From the NCBI RefSeq assembly GCF_001655055.1, contig NZ_LXEW01000040.1, positions 62,001-126,000 of the forward strand: 64,000 bases of DNA. The letters are read 5' to 3'. Shown in pieces: positions 34,998 through 43,371 of the stretch. The position numbers and the translations under genes were made by a program. The stretch's first letter is position 1; the number at the start of each line of letters is the position of its first letter. This DNA comes from Providencia heimbachae ATCC 35613 (lineage in GTDB: Bacteria; Pseudomonadota; Gammaproteobacteria; Enterobacterales; Enterobacteriaceae). Under the pieces are notes generated by a model. That model searched no databases and was not told the DNA's origin. It saw only the letters and a list, made by a program, of their open reading frames with translations.

Positions 34998-35615
34998 ATG
35001 TTAAGTGCGCAACAAATCAGTTGTCATCGACAAAATAGGATCTTGTTTCAGCAATTAAACTTTACGGTATTACCTGAGCAAATTTTACAGGTTGAAGGCC
35101 CTAACGGTGCCGGAAAAACTACCTTGTTGCGCATGATGGCGGGGCTATTAAAGCCAGATGAAGGCGATATTCTGTGGCAAGAACAGCCGATTGATAAACT
35201 AAAAGAAGACTTTACGCGTCATTTACTTTATTTAGGGCATAAACCCGCGGTTAAATCCCTCTTAACACCCTATGAAAATTTACTCTTTTACTATCGAATG
35301 CACCATAAAGAACCTGAAGGTGAGCGGATTTGGCAGGCCTTAGAAGAGGTTTCCCTGATTGGTTATGAAGATATCCCCGTATGCCAACTATCTGCTGGTC
35401 AGCAACGTCGAGCCAATTTAGCCAGGTTATGGCTTAGTGAAGCAACACTTTGGATTCTAGATGAACCTTTCACTGCCATTGATGTTGCAGGTGTTAATCG
35501 TTTAACTGAACGATTTCATCAACATGCCAAGCAAGGTGGAATTATTTTGTTTACCTCGCATCAGGCGATGTCAGGTCATTTTGGCTCATTGAAATTGACA
35601 GGTGGGTACGAGTAA
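34998..35615 (+). CDS. ccmA: Haem exporter ATPase CcmA
   Basis: This 205-residue ABC ATPase of the CcmA family has Walker A in GPNGAGKTTLLRMMAGLL, signature LSAGQQRRANLARLW, Walker B in LWILDEPFTAID and the H-loop in LFTSHQ. With CcmB it forms the ATP-driven complex that releases haem-loaded CcmE from CcmC during System I cytochrome c maturation. The last base is shared with the ccmB start (ATG begins in the TAATG junction). No ccmC, D, E, F, G or H gene follows in this window, which is unusual. Confidence 0.93.
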   Translation: MLSAQQISCHRQNRILFQQLNFTVLPEQILQVEGPNGAGKTTLLRMMAGLLKPDEGDILWQEQPIDKLKEDFTRHLLYLGHKPAVKSLLTPYENLLFYYRMHHKEPEGERIWQALEEVSLIGYEDIPVCQLSAGQQRRANLARLWLSEATLWILDEPFTAIDVAGVNRLTERFHQHAKQGGIILFTSHQAMSGHFGSLKLTGGYE

Positions 35616-36280
35616 TGTTTTGGTTATTAATTAAAAGAGAACTGAAAATTGCCTTTAGAAGCTTTTCTGAGCTCGTTAATCCCCTGTGGTTTTTCTTAAT
35701 TGTTATCACCTTATTCCCCCTGAGTATTGGGCCCGAACCTCAATTGCTTGCGCGTATTTCTGTCGGGATATTTTGGGTCGCCGCTATCCTCTCTTCTTTA
35801 TTGTCTTTAGAGAGGTTGTTTAAAGATGACTATCTTGATGGCTCGTTAGAGCAGCTATTATTAGCACCTAATCCTTTATTCGTCACAGTGCTAGCCAAAG
35901 TTATCGCGCATTGGCTAGTCACTGGGTTGCCATTAATTCTACTTTCACCGATTGCGGCACTAATGCTGTCCTTCAATAGCGATACCTTGCTAGTACTCGC
36001 AGGTACTTTGCTATTAGGCACTCCTGTACTTAGCTTTATTGGTGCTATCGGTGCAGCGTTAACGGTATCCCTTAAAAAAGGGGGGGTATTGGTAAGCTTA
36101 TTGGTATTACCGCTCTATATCCCAGTCTTAATCTATGCCACAGGTACAATGGAAGCGCATAGCTTCAATATGCCACTGAATGGCTATTTTGCTATTCTTG
36201 CCGCTTTATTTGCTGCAAGCCTTACCTTCTCACCTTTAGCCATTGCCGCAGCATTAAAAATTAATATCAGTAATAGCTAG
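35615..36280 (+). CDS. ccmB: Haem exporter permease CcmB
   Basis: This 221-residue protein with six membrane segments is the same size as E. coli CcmB (220) and collinear with it: KRELKIAFRSFSELVNPLWFF, LSLERLFKDDYLDGSLEQLLLAP and SLKKGGVLVSLLVLPLYIPVLI. The Lys-Lys-Gly-Gly codons give a six-A plus seven-G homopolymer at 36074-36086 that could be slippery. It is the partner of CcmA in one translational unit. It is followed by hairpins and an unrelated permease gene rather than ccmC. Confidence 0.93.
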   Translation: MFWLLIKRELKIAFRSFSELVNPLWFFLIVITLFPLSIGPEPQLLARISVGIFWVAAILSSLLSLERLFKDDYLDGSLEQLLLAPNPLFVTVLAKVIAHWLVTGLPLILLSPIAALMLSFNSDTLLVLAGTLLLGTPVLSFIGAIGAALTVSLKKGGVLVSLLVLPLYIPVLIYATGTMEAHSFNMPLNGYFAILAALFAASLTFSPLAIAAALKINISNS

Positions 36281-36282
36281 CA

Positions 36283-36325
36283 AGACGGTCTTGCTGTGCT
36301 GGATGATATTCTCAGCACAGCGTTG
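36283..36325 (+). terminator. Hairpins after ccmB
   Basis: AGCAAGAC/GTCTTGCT and, overlapping its end, GCTGTGCTG/CAGCACAGC form two adjacent inverted repeats starting a few bases after the ccmB stop. No clear T run follows, so termination or mRNA protection are both possible. Confidence 0.45.
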
Positions 36326-36444
36326 TAGCCGGAGGGTTAATTATGTACATCGGCGATCATCACGTTTATTTCGCTTTTTGATTAAAACCGGATCACTCGA
36401 CGAAACTCAATAATATTCATATTTGATATAGAGCCTAGATCATC

Positions 36445-37230
36445 ATGCTAATCTTAGTGATAGAAGGAATATTGATTGGTTGTTTATTAGGGCTAACGGG
36501 GGCCGGTGGTGGCATTTTAGCTGTTCCTGCATTAATGGCTAGCCAAGGATGGGATGTTGCTCAAGCAGCTCCCGTTGGCTTGTTGGCCGTAACTTTTGCC
36601 GCGTTTATTGGTGTCATTGAAGGGCTAGTTAGAAAAAATATACGTTATAAAGCGGCACTTTGGATGGCGCTATTGAGTATTCCTTTTGCGAAATACGGGG
36701 TGTATTTTGCCAGCATTGTTCCTGCTATTTGGTTAACGTTGGTATTTTCCTGCATCATGTTATTAGTCGCATATCGAATATATTTTAATAAGCTGAACGA
36801 GTTAAATGATGCGCCGTGCCTAGTTAATCAGGAAACTGGCAAGTTTATTTGGAATATAAAAACGGCATCTATCCTTGGTTGTATTGGTATGGTTGTAGGT
36901 TTATTAACGGGCTCGCTTGGTGTTGGTGGTGGATTTATTATTGTACCTGCGTTACGAAAATTCACTAATCTTAATATGAAGAGCATTATCGCTACTTCAT
37001 TAATGGTGATTTTTTTGATAGGTAGCATTAGTATATCAATTAATTTATTAAATGGATTTAAATATCCAATTAATATAAGTGCTATCTTTATATTGTCATG
37101 TATTTTTGGTTTGCTAATAGGGCGAGTAATAATAAACTACATTTCAGCTAAAATGATTAGATTTATTTTTTCTAGCGTGGTTATTATTGTTGCAGTTTAT
37201 TTGATGTTTTCATCTTTGTTTTATCTATAA
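36445..37230 (+). CDS. TauE/SafE-family sulfite/sulfonate-type permease
   Basis: This 261-residue inner-membrane protein has about eight hydrophobic segments and the two-fold repeated family motif: GCLLGLTGAGGGILAVPALM near the N-terminus and GLLTGSLGVGGGFIIVPALRKF in the second half. The family exports or imports small sulfur-containing or organic anions. No substrate gene is adjacent. It lies upstream of, and co-directional with, a LacI-type regulator but 181 bases away. Function beyond the family is not claimed. Confidence 0.82.
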   Translation: MLILVIEGILIGCLLGLTGAGGGILAVPALMASQGWDVAQAAPVGLLAVTFAAFIGVIEGLVRKNIRYKAALWMALLSIPFAKYGVYFASIVPAIWLTLVFSCIMLLVAYRIYFNKLNELNDAPCLVNQETGKFIWNIKTASILGCIGMVVGLLTGSLGVGGGFIIVPALRKFTNLNMKSIIATSLMVIFLIGSISISINLLNGFKYPINISAIFILSCIFGLLIGRVIINYISAKMIRFIFSSVVIIVAVYLMFSSLFYL

Positions 37231-37411
37231 AGTTTTCATTAATTATTGAATTTTGAATTCGATTTATTTTAATGTTAAGAAGCAAAATATATTTATCTTC
37301 ATTCATAAATGGGTATAATGGAAAATTGCATACTCATCATATCTGATGGTTGTTAAAAGGGACTTATAGCCTATCAATCAGAGTGCTCATTAAAGTTTGG
37401 TGAATATAATT

Positions 37412-38419
37412 ATGACAAAACAAGATAGTTCAACAACTATAATTGATATAGCAAAACGTGCTAACGTAACTGACATTACTGTTTCTAGAGCATTTAATCA
37501 CCCTGAAATGGTAAAGAAGGAAACGCGAGATAAAATATTAGCCATTGCGCAAGAATTAAATTATGTTCCTAATCTTTTTGCCCGTAATTTGAAAAATAAA
37601 AATAGTCGCATTATTGGTGTGGTTACAGACAGTACATTTAACCCATTTTATGTCGTATTGATTCAAACCGTTTCTCGATTAGCAAAAGAGAAGGGGTATC
37701 AAGTGATGATTTTCGACTCAGACAGTGATGAAAAAGCCGAGCAGACTGCAATTGAAACCTTAGTAAGTTATAAAGCGAGTGGGATTTTATTATCGCCAGT
37801 TAGAGATGATAAAGATTACCAGCCAAGTTATTTATCACTAATAGAACAGCACCGTGTCCCTTTGGTTTTTGTTGACCGTGCAATTTATCGCTATGGTGAA
37901 AAATATCCGGGCTTATATTTGAAAAATTTTGAAATTGGTACATTAACGGGTAAGTTTTTGAGTAAACAAGACTGTGATAATATTTTAATTGTTTCTGGCC
38001 CTAAAAATTCTGAGATTAGCTTGTCCCGTCTTTCTGGTATTTATGAAAGTTTCCCGAGCAAAAAAAATATTAATGTTCTTTATAGTAGTTATATCTTTAA
38101 TAAAAATGATGAAATTTACCTAAGAGAAAAAATCCAAGAGCTTTATACCCCTAATATGTTTATTGTTGGGTTAAACGGTATTATTACTGCGGGAATGTAT
38201 AAAATAACATCTGACTTGAAATTATCTTGTCGTTATTTCTCTGTTGACTTGCCTCCTTATGCAGACACCTATCATTTATCTATTTCTGGGGTTCATCATG
38301 ACTCGGTATACCTTGGAAAATTAACAACAGAATTATTGTTTTCTGAAATAGAACGCGATCAAAATAAAGAGCATGAACCCAAGCAAATTTTTGTAGATGG
38401 GCAATTAGTTGTTTATTAA
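37412..38419 (+). CDS. LacI-family transcriptional repressor
   Basis: This 335-residue repressor has an N-terminal LacI helix-turn-helix (TTIIDIAKRANVTDITVSRAFN) and hinge helix (NYVPNLFARNLKNKNS), followed by a periplasmic-binding-protein-like effector domain (IIGVVTDSTFNPFYVVLIQTV to the end). The ATG at 37412 is preferred over a GTG-type start five codons upstream. It converges on the ABC transporter/dehydrogenase operon, whose promoter has two palindromes with the LacI-type centre ACGT. Control of that operon by a sugar or polyol ligand is therefore inferred. It has several low-frequency codon runs and a low GC content. Confidence 0.88.
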   Translation: MTKQDSSTTIIDIAKRANVTDITVSRAFNHPEMVKKETRDKILAIAQELNYVPNLFARNLKNKNSRIIGVVTDSTFNPFYVVLIQTVSRLAKEKGYQVMIFDSDSDEKAEQTAIETLVSYKASGILLSPVRDDKDYQPSYLSLIEQHRVPLVFVDRAIYRYGEKYPGLYLKNFEIGTLTGKFLSKQDCDNILIVSGPKNSEISLSRLSGIYESFPSKKNINVLYSSYIFNKNDEIYLREKIQELYTPNMFIVGLNGIITAGMYKITSDLKLSCRYFSVDLPPYADTYHLSISGVHHDSVYLGKLTTELLFSEIERDQNKEHEPKQIFVDGQLVVY

Positions 38420-38420
38420 A

Positions 38421-38451
38421 AAATAAGGATTTCTTAATGAAATCCTTATTT
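38421..38451. terminator. Bidirectional terminator between the lacI-type gene and the ABC operon
   Basis: AAATAAGGATTTC (38421-38433) pairs perfectly with GAAATCCTTATTT (38439-38451) across a five-base loop. It lies directly after the repressor stop and in front of the convergent permease gene, and runs of A and T on both sides suit both strands. Confidence 0.85.
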
Positions 38452-38484
38452 AGTCCTAACTCAGGGATAACGTACTATTTTTAA

Positions 38485-39456
38485 TTAACGTTTCATTGAG
38501 CTAATTAGCGTTGCACCCCAAATAATTAAGCCTTTAACGATATATTGAACATAAGGTGATATCCCGAGTAAATTCAGCCCATTATTCAGCACGCCTAAGA
38601 TCATCGCCCCGATCAATGTACCAATAATCATACCTCGCCCACCTGCGATAGAGGCGCCCCCGAGTACAACAGCGGCAATCGCATCCAACTCAAAGCCAAC
38701 CCCTGCGTTTGGTTGTCCACTCATTACCCGAGAGGTGAATATTAACCCGGCAAAAGCGGCAGTAAAACCACTGATCACATAAACCAACATCTTATAGCGT
38801 TCAACACGAATACCACTGAGGCGCGCAGCTTCTTCATTTCCACCAATTGCATAAATATAGCGGCCGAATGGGACGTGATTTAAAACAACATAGAAAATAA
38901 GATAAAGGCCAAGCATTAATAAGATGGGAACTTGAATTCCCATTAACTCTTCACGTCCCCAGAACGCAAATTCTTTAGGTAATCCTGATACAGGATAACC
39001 CCCCGTATAAATGAGGGCTAAGCCTTTTGCGATGATCATGGCACCTAAAGTAACAATGATCGGTGGCATTTTTCCGTAAGCGGCTAAAATTCCATTAATA
39101 AAACCAAAAGCAATACCAGAAAGAAGGCCAAGAGCAATCGCGACAGCAGGATCCATGCCGTAATATTTCATTAAGCCTGCCATTAATGTGCCCGATAATG
39201 CCATGACTGCGCCAACCGATAAATCAATCCCACCAGTAAGAATGGCGAAAGTCATACCAATTGCGATAATGGCATTAATCGATACTTGGCGCGCAATAGT
39301 TGATAAGTTATTAACGGTTAAAAAATGCTCATTGAAAATGGACATACAGGTAAATAATAAAATTAAACCAACTAATGGTAAAAAAGCCGGTATTCGCGTT
39401 AATTTAGAAACATTAAATTTATTTTTTGTTAGAGGAATAGTGTTTTGATTAGACAT
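38485..39456 (-). CDS. Ribose-type sugar ABC transporter permease (RbsC family)
   Basis: This 323-residue permease has about eight to ten membrane helices of the BPD_transp_2 family: FLTVNNLSTIARQVSINAIIAIGMTFAILTGGIDLSVGAVMALSG is the classic opening (GGIDLSVG), with GGNEEAARLSGIRVERYKMLVY as the EAA-like ATPase-contact loop and AIAAVVLGGASIAGGRG near the end. The ATG at 39456 has AGGG eight bases upstream and overlaps the ATPase gene end region only by spacing of ten bases. It works with the ATPase at 39467-40951 and the binding protein at 41109-42023. The substrate is probably a sugar or polyol. Confidence 0.92.
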   Translation of the reverse strand: MSNQNTIPLTKNKFNVSKLTRIPAFLPLVGLILLFTCMSIFNEHFLTVNNLSTIARQVSINAIIAIGMTFAILTGGIDLSVGAVMALSGTLMAGLMKYYGMDPAVAIALGLLSGIAFGFINGILAAYGKMPPIIVTLGAMIIAKGLALIYTGGYPVSGLPKEFAFWGREELMGIQVPILLMLGLYLIFYVVLNHVPFGRYIYAIGGNEEAARLSGIRVERYKMLVYVISGFTAAFAGLIFTSRVMSGQPNAGVGFELDAIAAVVLGGASIAGGRGMIIGTLIGAMILGVLNNGLNLLGISPYVQYIVKGLIIWGATLISSMKR

Positions 39457-39466
39457 AGTCGTTACC

Positions 39467-40951
39467 CTATATAATATTGCCAGCCGCATGAACCATTATT
39501 TGAGTTGAGTTAATCTCATTTCCAGTTAACTCCGCAGCAATTTCACCATCTCGAAAAACCAAAACTCGATCACTGACACCAATGACTTCAGGCAATTCTG
39601 ATGAGATCATAATGATGGAAATTCCTTTTTCGGTAAGCGAACGCATCAGTTGGTATATTTCTGATTTTGCGCCCACATCTATACCTCTCGTTGGTTCATC
39701 AAAAATAAGAATTTTGGCTTGTTTATTAAGCCAGCGAGCAATAACAACTTTTTGCTGATTTCCACCACTTAATGTAGAAACCGCGGTATGAGGCTCTGGT
39801 GTTTTTACTTTTACTTGGGAAATTAAATCAATGGATAACGCCAGTTCTTTTTTATTTTGAATTAAAAATAATTTTTTAGCGTGGTTGTTTAGCCAGATGT
39901 TTTCTTTGACTGAAAATGGCAAAACAAGACCTTGCGTTTTTCGGCTTTCGGGTAATAAACCAATACCTAATTGCAACGCTGCTGCCGCTGATTTCATCTT
40001 GACTTCTTTACCTTCTAAGACAACTTTCTTCTTATAGGATTTATCCGCGCCTATCATTGCAAGGATAGCTTCTGTTCGGCCAGAACCGACTAACCCTGCG
40101 AGCCCCAATATTTCACCTTTTTTAAGTTGAATATGATTAATTGGGCTATATGAAAAACGTTGAATCTGGGCATCTAAAATAATTTCTTGTCCATCAAAAT
40201 GACGTTTATGTGGGTAAATGTTTGCAACCTCTCTATCTACCATCATTTCGATAATGACATCGAGATCGGTATCATCAACTTTACGTGAGCCGATATATTG
40301 GCCATCACGTAATACACTGATGGTATCGCATATTTCATAAATTTCTTCTAAGTGATGGGAGATAAAAAACATCCCAACACCTTTGTTTTTTAAATCACGC
40401 ATGACATTGAAAAGGTGATTGGCTTCATTCGGTGTTAATGTGGCGGTTGGTTCATCTAAAACAAGTATCTTCGCGTCTAAAGATAATGCTTTTGCGATTT
40501 CAACAAATTGTTGCTCAGCAATACTTAAATGACTAATCGGCTCATCAATATTAATTTTCACACCAAGTTCAGATAATATTGCCTGAGACTTTTCACGCAT
40601 TAATTTTCGATCAAGTAAGCCAAATTTATTTTTAAGCTCTCTATTTAAAAAGATATTTTCAAAAGCATTTAAATAGGGAATTAGTGAAAATTCTTGGAAA
40701 ATAATGCCAATACCGGCTTTGATTGCATCCCGATAATTATGGAAAGTATGTTCTTTACCTTCAATGAGTATTTGCCCGCTATCAGGTTTATGTATTCCAC
40801 ATAAAACTTTCATCAGCGTTGATTTTCCTGCGCCATTTTCACCTAACAATGCATGAACCTCTCCTTTATCTAAAGAGAGATTAATCTTGTCTAAAGCTTT
40901 AACTCCAGGGAAAGTTTTACTGACATCTTTTAATGCTAACAATTGCATCAT
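39467..40951 (-). CDS. Ribose-type sugar ABC transporter ATPase (RbsA/MglA family)
   Basis: This 494-residue tandem ATPase has two nucleotide-binding halves. The first has GENGAGKSTLMKVLCGIH, LSIAEQQFVEIAKAL and ILVLDEPTATL. The second has the degenerate P-loop GLVGSGRTEAILAMIGAD, LSGGNQQKVVIARWL and ILIFDEPTRGIDVGAK. This layout is diagnostic for the CUT2 carbohydrate transporters. Two consecutive ATGs open the gene after AGGGAAG; the first is used here. An RNA hairpin separates it from the binding-protein gene. Substrate is set by that binding protein. Confidence 0.93.
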   Translation of the reverse strand: MMQLLALKDVSKTFPGVKALDKINLSLDKGEVHALLGENGAGKSTLMKVLCGIHKPDSGQILIEGKEHTFHNYRDAIKAGIGIIFQEFSLIPYLNAFENIFLNRELKNKFGLLDRKLMREKSQAILSELGVKINIDEPISHLSIAEQQFVEIAKALSLDAKILVLDEPTATLTPNEANHLFNVMRDLKNKGVGMFFISHHLEEIYEICDTISVLRDGQYIGSRKVDDTDLDVIIEMMVDREVANIYPHKRHFDGQEIILDAQIQRFSYSPINHIQLKKGEILGLAGLVGSGRTEAILAMIGADKSYKKKVVLEGKEVKMKSAAAALQLGIGLLPESRKTQGLVLPFSVKENIWLNNHAKKLFLIQNKKELALSIDLISQVKVKTPEPHTAVSTLSGGNQQKVVIARWLNKQAKILIFDEPTRGIDVGAKSEIYQLMRSLTEKGISIIMISSELPEVIGVSDRVLVFRDGEIAAELTGNEINSTQIMVHAAGNII

Positions 40952-41050
40952 ATTGCTTCCCTATATTTTCTCAACTGGGTCAAAAGGGGTAACAAAATTG
41001 TTTGGAAAATTAAATATTCCAATAATTAATTATTTAATTTATTTTAGAGA

Positions 41051-41086
41051 GTATTGCACTGAGATAAATTATCGACAGTGCAATAC
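41051..41086 (-). other. Intercistronic hairpin after the binding-protein gene
   Basis: GTATTGCACTG (41051-41061) and CAGTGCAATAC (41076-41086) are perfect 11-base inverted arms with a 14-base loop, 22 bases after the binding-protein stop. No T run follows on the transcribed strand. Such hairpins between binding-protein and ATPase genes usually stabilise the upstream mRNA so that more binding protein is made. Confidence 0.7.
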
Positions 41087-41108
41087 ATTTATAACTAATT
41101 ACTCTGGA

Positions 41109-42023
41109 TTACCAATGGAAATCTTTCGCATTTGTTTTGTCGATTAATTTAACATCGATAGGAACTTCTTTAGGTACGTTTGCACCCCAATGTTTTGCCA
41201 GACCCATTGCTAAACCAATACGGACTTGGTCGCGAGGGAACTGTGCAGAAGTCGCAATAAAGGGTGAATCACCTTTTGCGATTTCGGCAACCGCTTCAGG
41301 AGAACCATCAACGCTAACCAGTTTTATATCACGGCCAGAAGATTCAATTGCGGCTAATGCCCCTAAAGAACCCACATCATTTACGCTGAAAATACCGCTT
41401 AATGTCGGGTTAGCTTGCAGCATATTTTCGGTAACGTTCATCGCCGTATCGCGTTCTTGTTTACCGTTTAATTTGGTTACAACTTTAATGTTCGGATATT
41501 CTTTCATTGCAGCTTCAAAGCCACGAACACGCTCAAGGATCGGTACGACAGGAATACCATCAAGAATAGCAACTTCGCCTTTGCCACCCAATGCATCACC
41601 TAAGCGTTTACCTGCCATCAAGCCAGCTTCATAGTTCTTAGAACCAACGAATGAGTCAATAGGACCATTTGCTTGCGCATCGATAGCAATAACCACCACT
41701 CCAGCTTTTTTCGCAGCCAGTACCGCTGTTTCAGCGCCAACACTGTCGGCTGGGTTGATTAATAGGATATCAATTTTTTTCTGTAGCATATCTTCGATAT
41801 CACTAGTTTGCTTAGATACATCGTGAGCTGCATCAGAAATATACAGCTGAGCACCCATTTCACCTGTTGCGCTTTCTAAGGCTTCTTTCATGGTCACGAA
41901 ATATTCATTATTTAATTCTTGAAACGACATGCCGACTGAAACAGGTTTTGCGGTAGCATTGAATGCCATACCTAAAGTAATTACACTTGCAGCTACGGCT
42001 AACTTTTTGAATTTACTCAACAT
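41109..42023 (-). CDS. Periplasmic sugar-binding protein (RbsB-like)
   Basis: This 304-residue protein has a signal peptide (MLSKFKKLAVAASVITLGMAFNATA) and a type I periplasmic-binding fold: KPVSVGMSFQELNNEYFVTMKEA, DAAHDVSKQTSDIEDMLQKKIDILLINPAD and GIFSVNDVGSLGALAAIESSGRD. It is close to ribose/allose-type binding proteins (pfam peripla_BP_4). It lies between the dehydrogenase gene and the ATPase gene in a four-gene operon. A polyol such as erythritol or threitol is a possible ligand because of the neighbouring dehydrogenase. This is inference. Confidence 0.92.
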   Translation of the reverse strand: MLSKFKKLAVAASVITLGMAFNATAKPVSVGMSFQELNNEYFVTMKEALESATGEMGAQLYISDAAHDVSKQTSDIEDMLQKKIDILLINPADSVGAETAVLAAKKAGVVVIAIDAQANGPIDSFVGSKNYEAGLMAGKRLGDALGGKGEVAILDGIPVVPILERVRGFEAAMKEYPNIKVVTKLNGKQERDTAMNVTENMLQANPTLSGIFSVNDVGSLGALAAIESSGRDIKLVSVDGSPEAVAEIAKGDSPFIATSAQFPRDQVRIGLAMGLAKHWGANVPKEVPIDVKLIDKTNAKDFHW

Positions 42024-42118
42024 AAGATGTTCTCCTAAAGAGCGTTTAATTATATGTAGGGTATTAGTAATTAGTGTTTATTTAATATTTTAATTATTAC
42101 AACCAGTGAGCATATTTC

Positions 42119-43192
42119 TTATGGCTTAATGACGACTTTGATGGAGTCAGCCGATTTCGCCATGACAAATGCTTCTTCCCAATCATCAATTGAGTAGAAG
42201 TGGGTAACGATATCATCAGCGCTTACTAAGCCACGGCTAAATAGGTCAATAGCAACCTCATAGCTGTATGGGCCTAAGTGTGCACCGCGGATATCTAATT
42301 CTTTGCGGTCGCCAATAATTGACCAATCGACGGTAGTTTCTTTACCAAATACACTGAATTCAACAAAGCGGCCTAACTTACGGATCATTTCTAACCCTTG
42401 GGTGACGCCAATCGGTGCGCCAGTTGCTTCAATATAAACATCACAGCCATAACCTTCAGTCATCTCTTTGACTAATTTGATGGCGTCTTCTTTTAACGGG
42501 TTGATAACGACGTCAGCACCGAATTTTTTTGCTAATTCAAGGCGTTCGTCAATCGCATCAATAACAACTAATTTTTTAGGTGTTTTTAGCTTTGCAACTT
42601 GGATCATACAGAGACCTAATGGACCAGCACCAGCAATGACGACGACGTCATTTAAGTCAATTTCACCACGGCGAACCGTGTGGATTGCACATGCCATTGG
42701 TTCAATTAATGCGGCGTCTTTCTCGGAAAGTTCATCGGGGATTTTATGGATAATAGCGCGTTCAGAAAAACGCATATATTCAGCCATACCACCATCAGCG
42801 ACCTCTTTTTGGAAACCATAAATGTCATGAGTTTCACACATCCAATACTTGCCTGATTTACAGAAACGACATTCCCAACAAGGAACAATTTGTTCTGCTA
42901 AAATACGATCGCCTACCTTGAGTTTATATTTTTCAGCGGAACCTTCACCTAATTCAGCGACGCGTCCATAAAACTCATGTCCTGGGACAACCGGTGCTTT
43001 GATCCATGGGTCATCACCCCAGAACATTTGTGCGCCATCATTGGCTTTGCAGTCACCTGCACAGATCCCACAACCATCAACTTTAATGACAACTTCTCTA
43101 AATCCTGCCGCGGGTCTTTTGATCGCTTTAAAGCGGTAATCATGGGGACCATGGCAAACAACTGCTTTCATTTTCTCTGGTAGGTTGCTCAT
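42119..43192 (-). CDS. eltD: Zinc-dependent polyol dehydrogenase, erythritol/L-threitol dehydrogenase-like
   Basis: This 357-residue medium-chain dehydrogenase has CGICAGDCKAN and GHEFYGRVAELGEGS for the catalytic zinc. The structural-zinc cysteine cluster is CWECRFCKSGKYWMC. The Rossmann motif is AGAGPLGLCMIQVAK, followed by the NAD-preferring acidic residues in VVIDAIDERLE. From memory the segment GICAGDCK...MFWGDDPW...IVPCWECRFC resembles mycobacterial EltD, which oxidises erythritol/L-threitol to L-erythrulose. It is the first gene of the operon that also encodes the RbsABC-type transporter. No erythrulose kinase is present nearby, so the downstream fate is unknown. Other tetritol or pentitol substrates remain possible. 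Confidence 0.75.
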   Translation of the reverse strand: MSNLPEKMKAVVCHGPHDYRFKAIKRPAAGFREVVIKVDGCGICAGDCKANDGAQMFWGDDPWIKAPVVPGHEFYGRVAELGEGSAEKYKLKVGDRILAEQIVPCWECRFCKSGKYWMCETHDIYGFQKEVADGGMAEYMRFSERAIIHKIPDELSEKDAALIEPMACAIHTVRRGEIDLNDVVVIAGAGPLGLCMIQVAKLKTPKKLVVIDAIDERLELAKKFGADVVINPLKEDAIKLVKEMTEGYGCDVYIEATGAPIGVTQGLEMIRKLGRFVEFSVFGKETTVDWSIIGDRKELDIRGAHLGPYSYEVAIDLFSRGLVSADDIVTHFYSIDDWEEAFVMAKSADSIKVVIKP

Positions 43193-43221
43193 TTTCTAAA
43201 CCTCTTTCTAGATGTTAACCC

Positions 43222-43241
43222 TAATGTTGACGTCAACATTA
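43222..43241. promoter_or_regulatory. Palindromic LacI-type operator O1
   Basis: TAATGTTGACGTCAACATTA is a perfect 20-base palindrome 29 bases upstream of the dehydrogenase start. Its centre ACGT and outer TG...CA fit operators of LacI-family repressors. The likely binder is the repressor encoded at 37412-38419. Confidence 0.75.
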
Positions 43242-43355
43242 AGCGTTTTTTTTATACCTAATTCGATCTATTTTTTAACGCTTAACTATCAATAACGATA
43301 CAGATGTAAGAAAAATGGTTACTTAATGTTATAAATAAAATAACTTATTTTTAAT

Positions 43356-43371
43356 ATGACGACGTCGTCAT
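43356..43371. promoter_or_regulatory. Palindromic LacI-type operator O2
   Basis: ATGACGACGTCGTCAT is a perfect 16-base palindrome sharing TG..GACGTC..CA with the first one. The two centres are 132 bases apart, compatible with a repression loop that encloses the promoter. Confidence 0.65.

Noticed and set aside
41137..41634. A 165-codon open frame on the plus strand
   Set aside because: It runs antisense through the sugar-binding protein gene, whose signal peptide and fold motifs are clear. Its composition is that of a mirrored coding strand.
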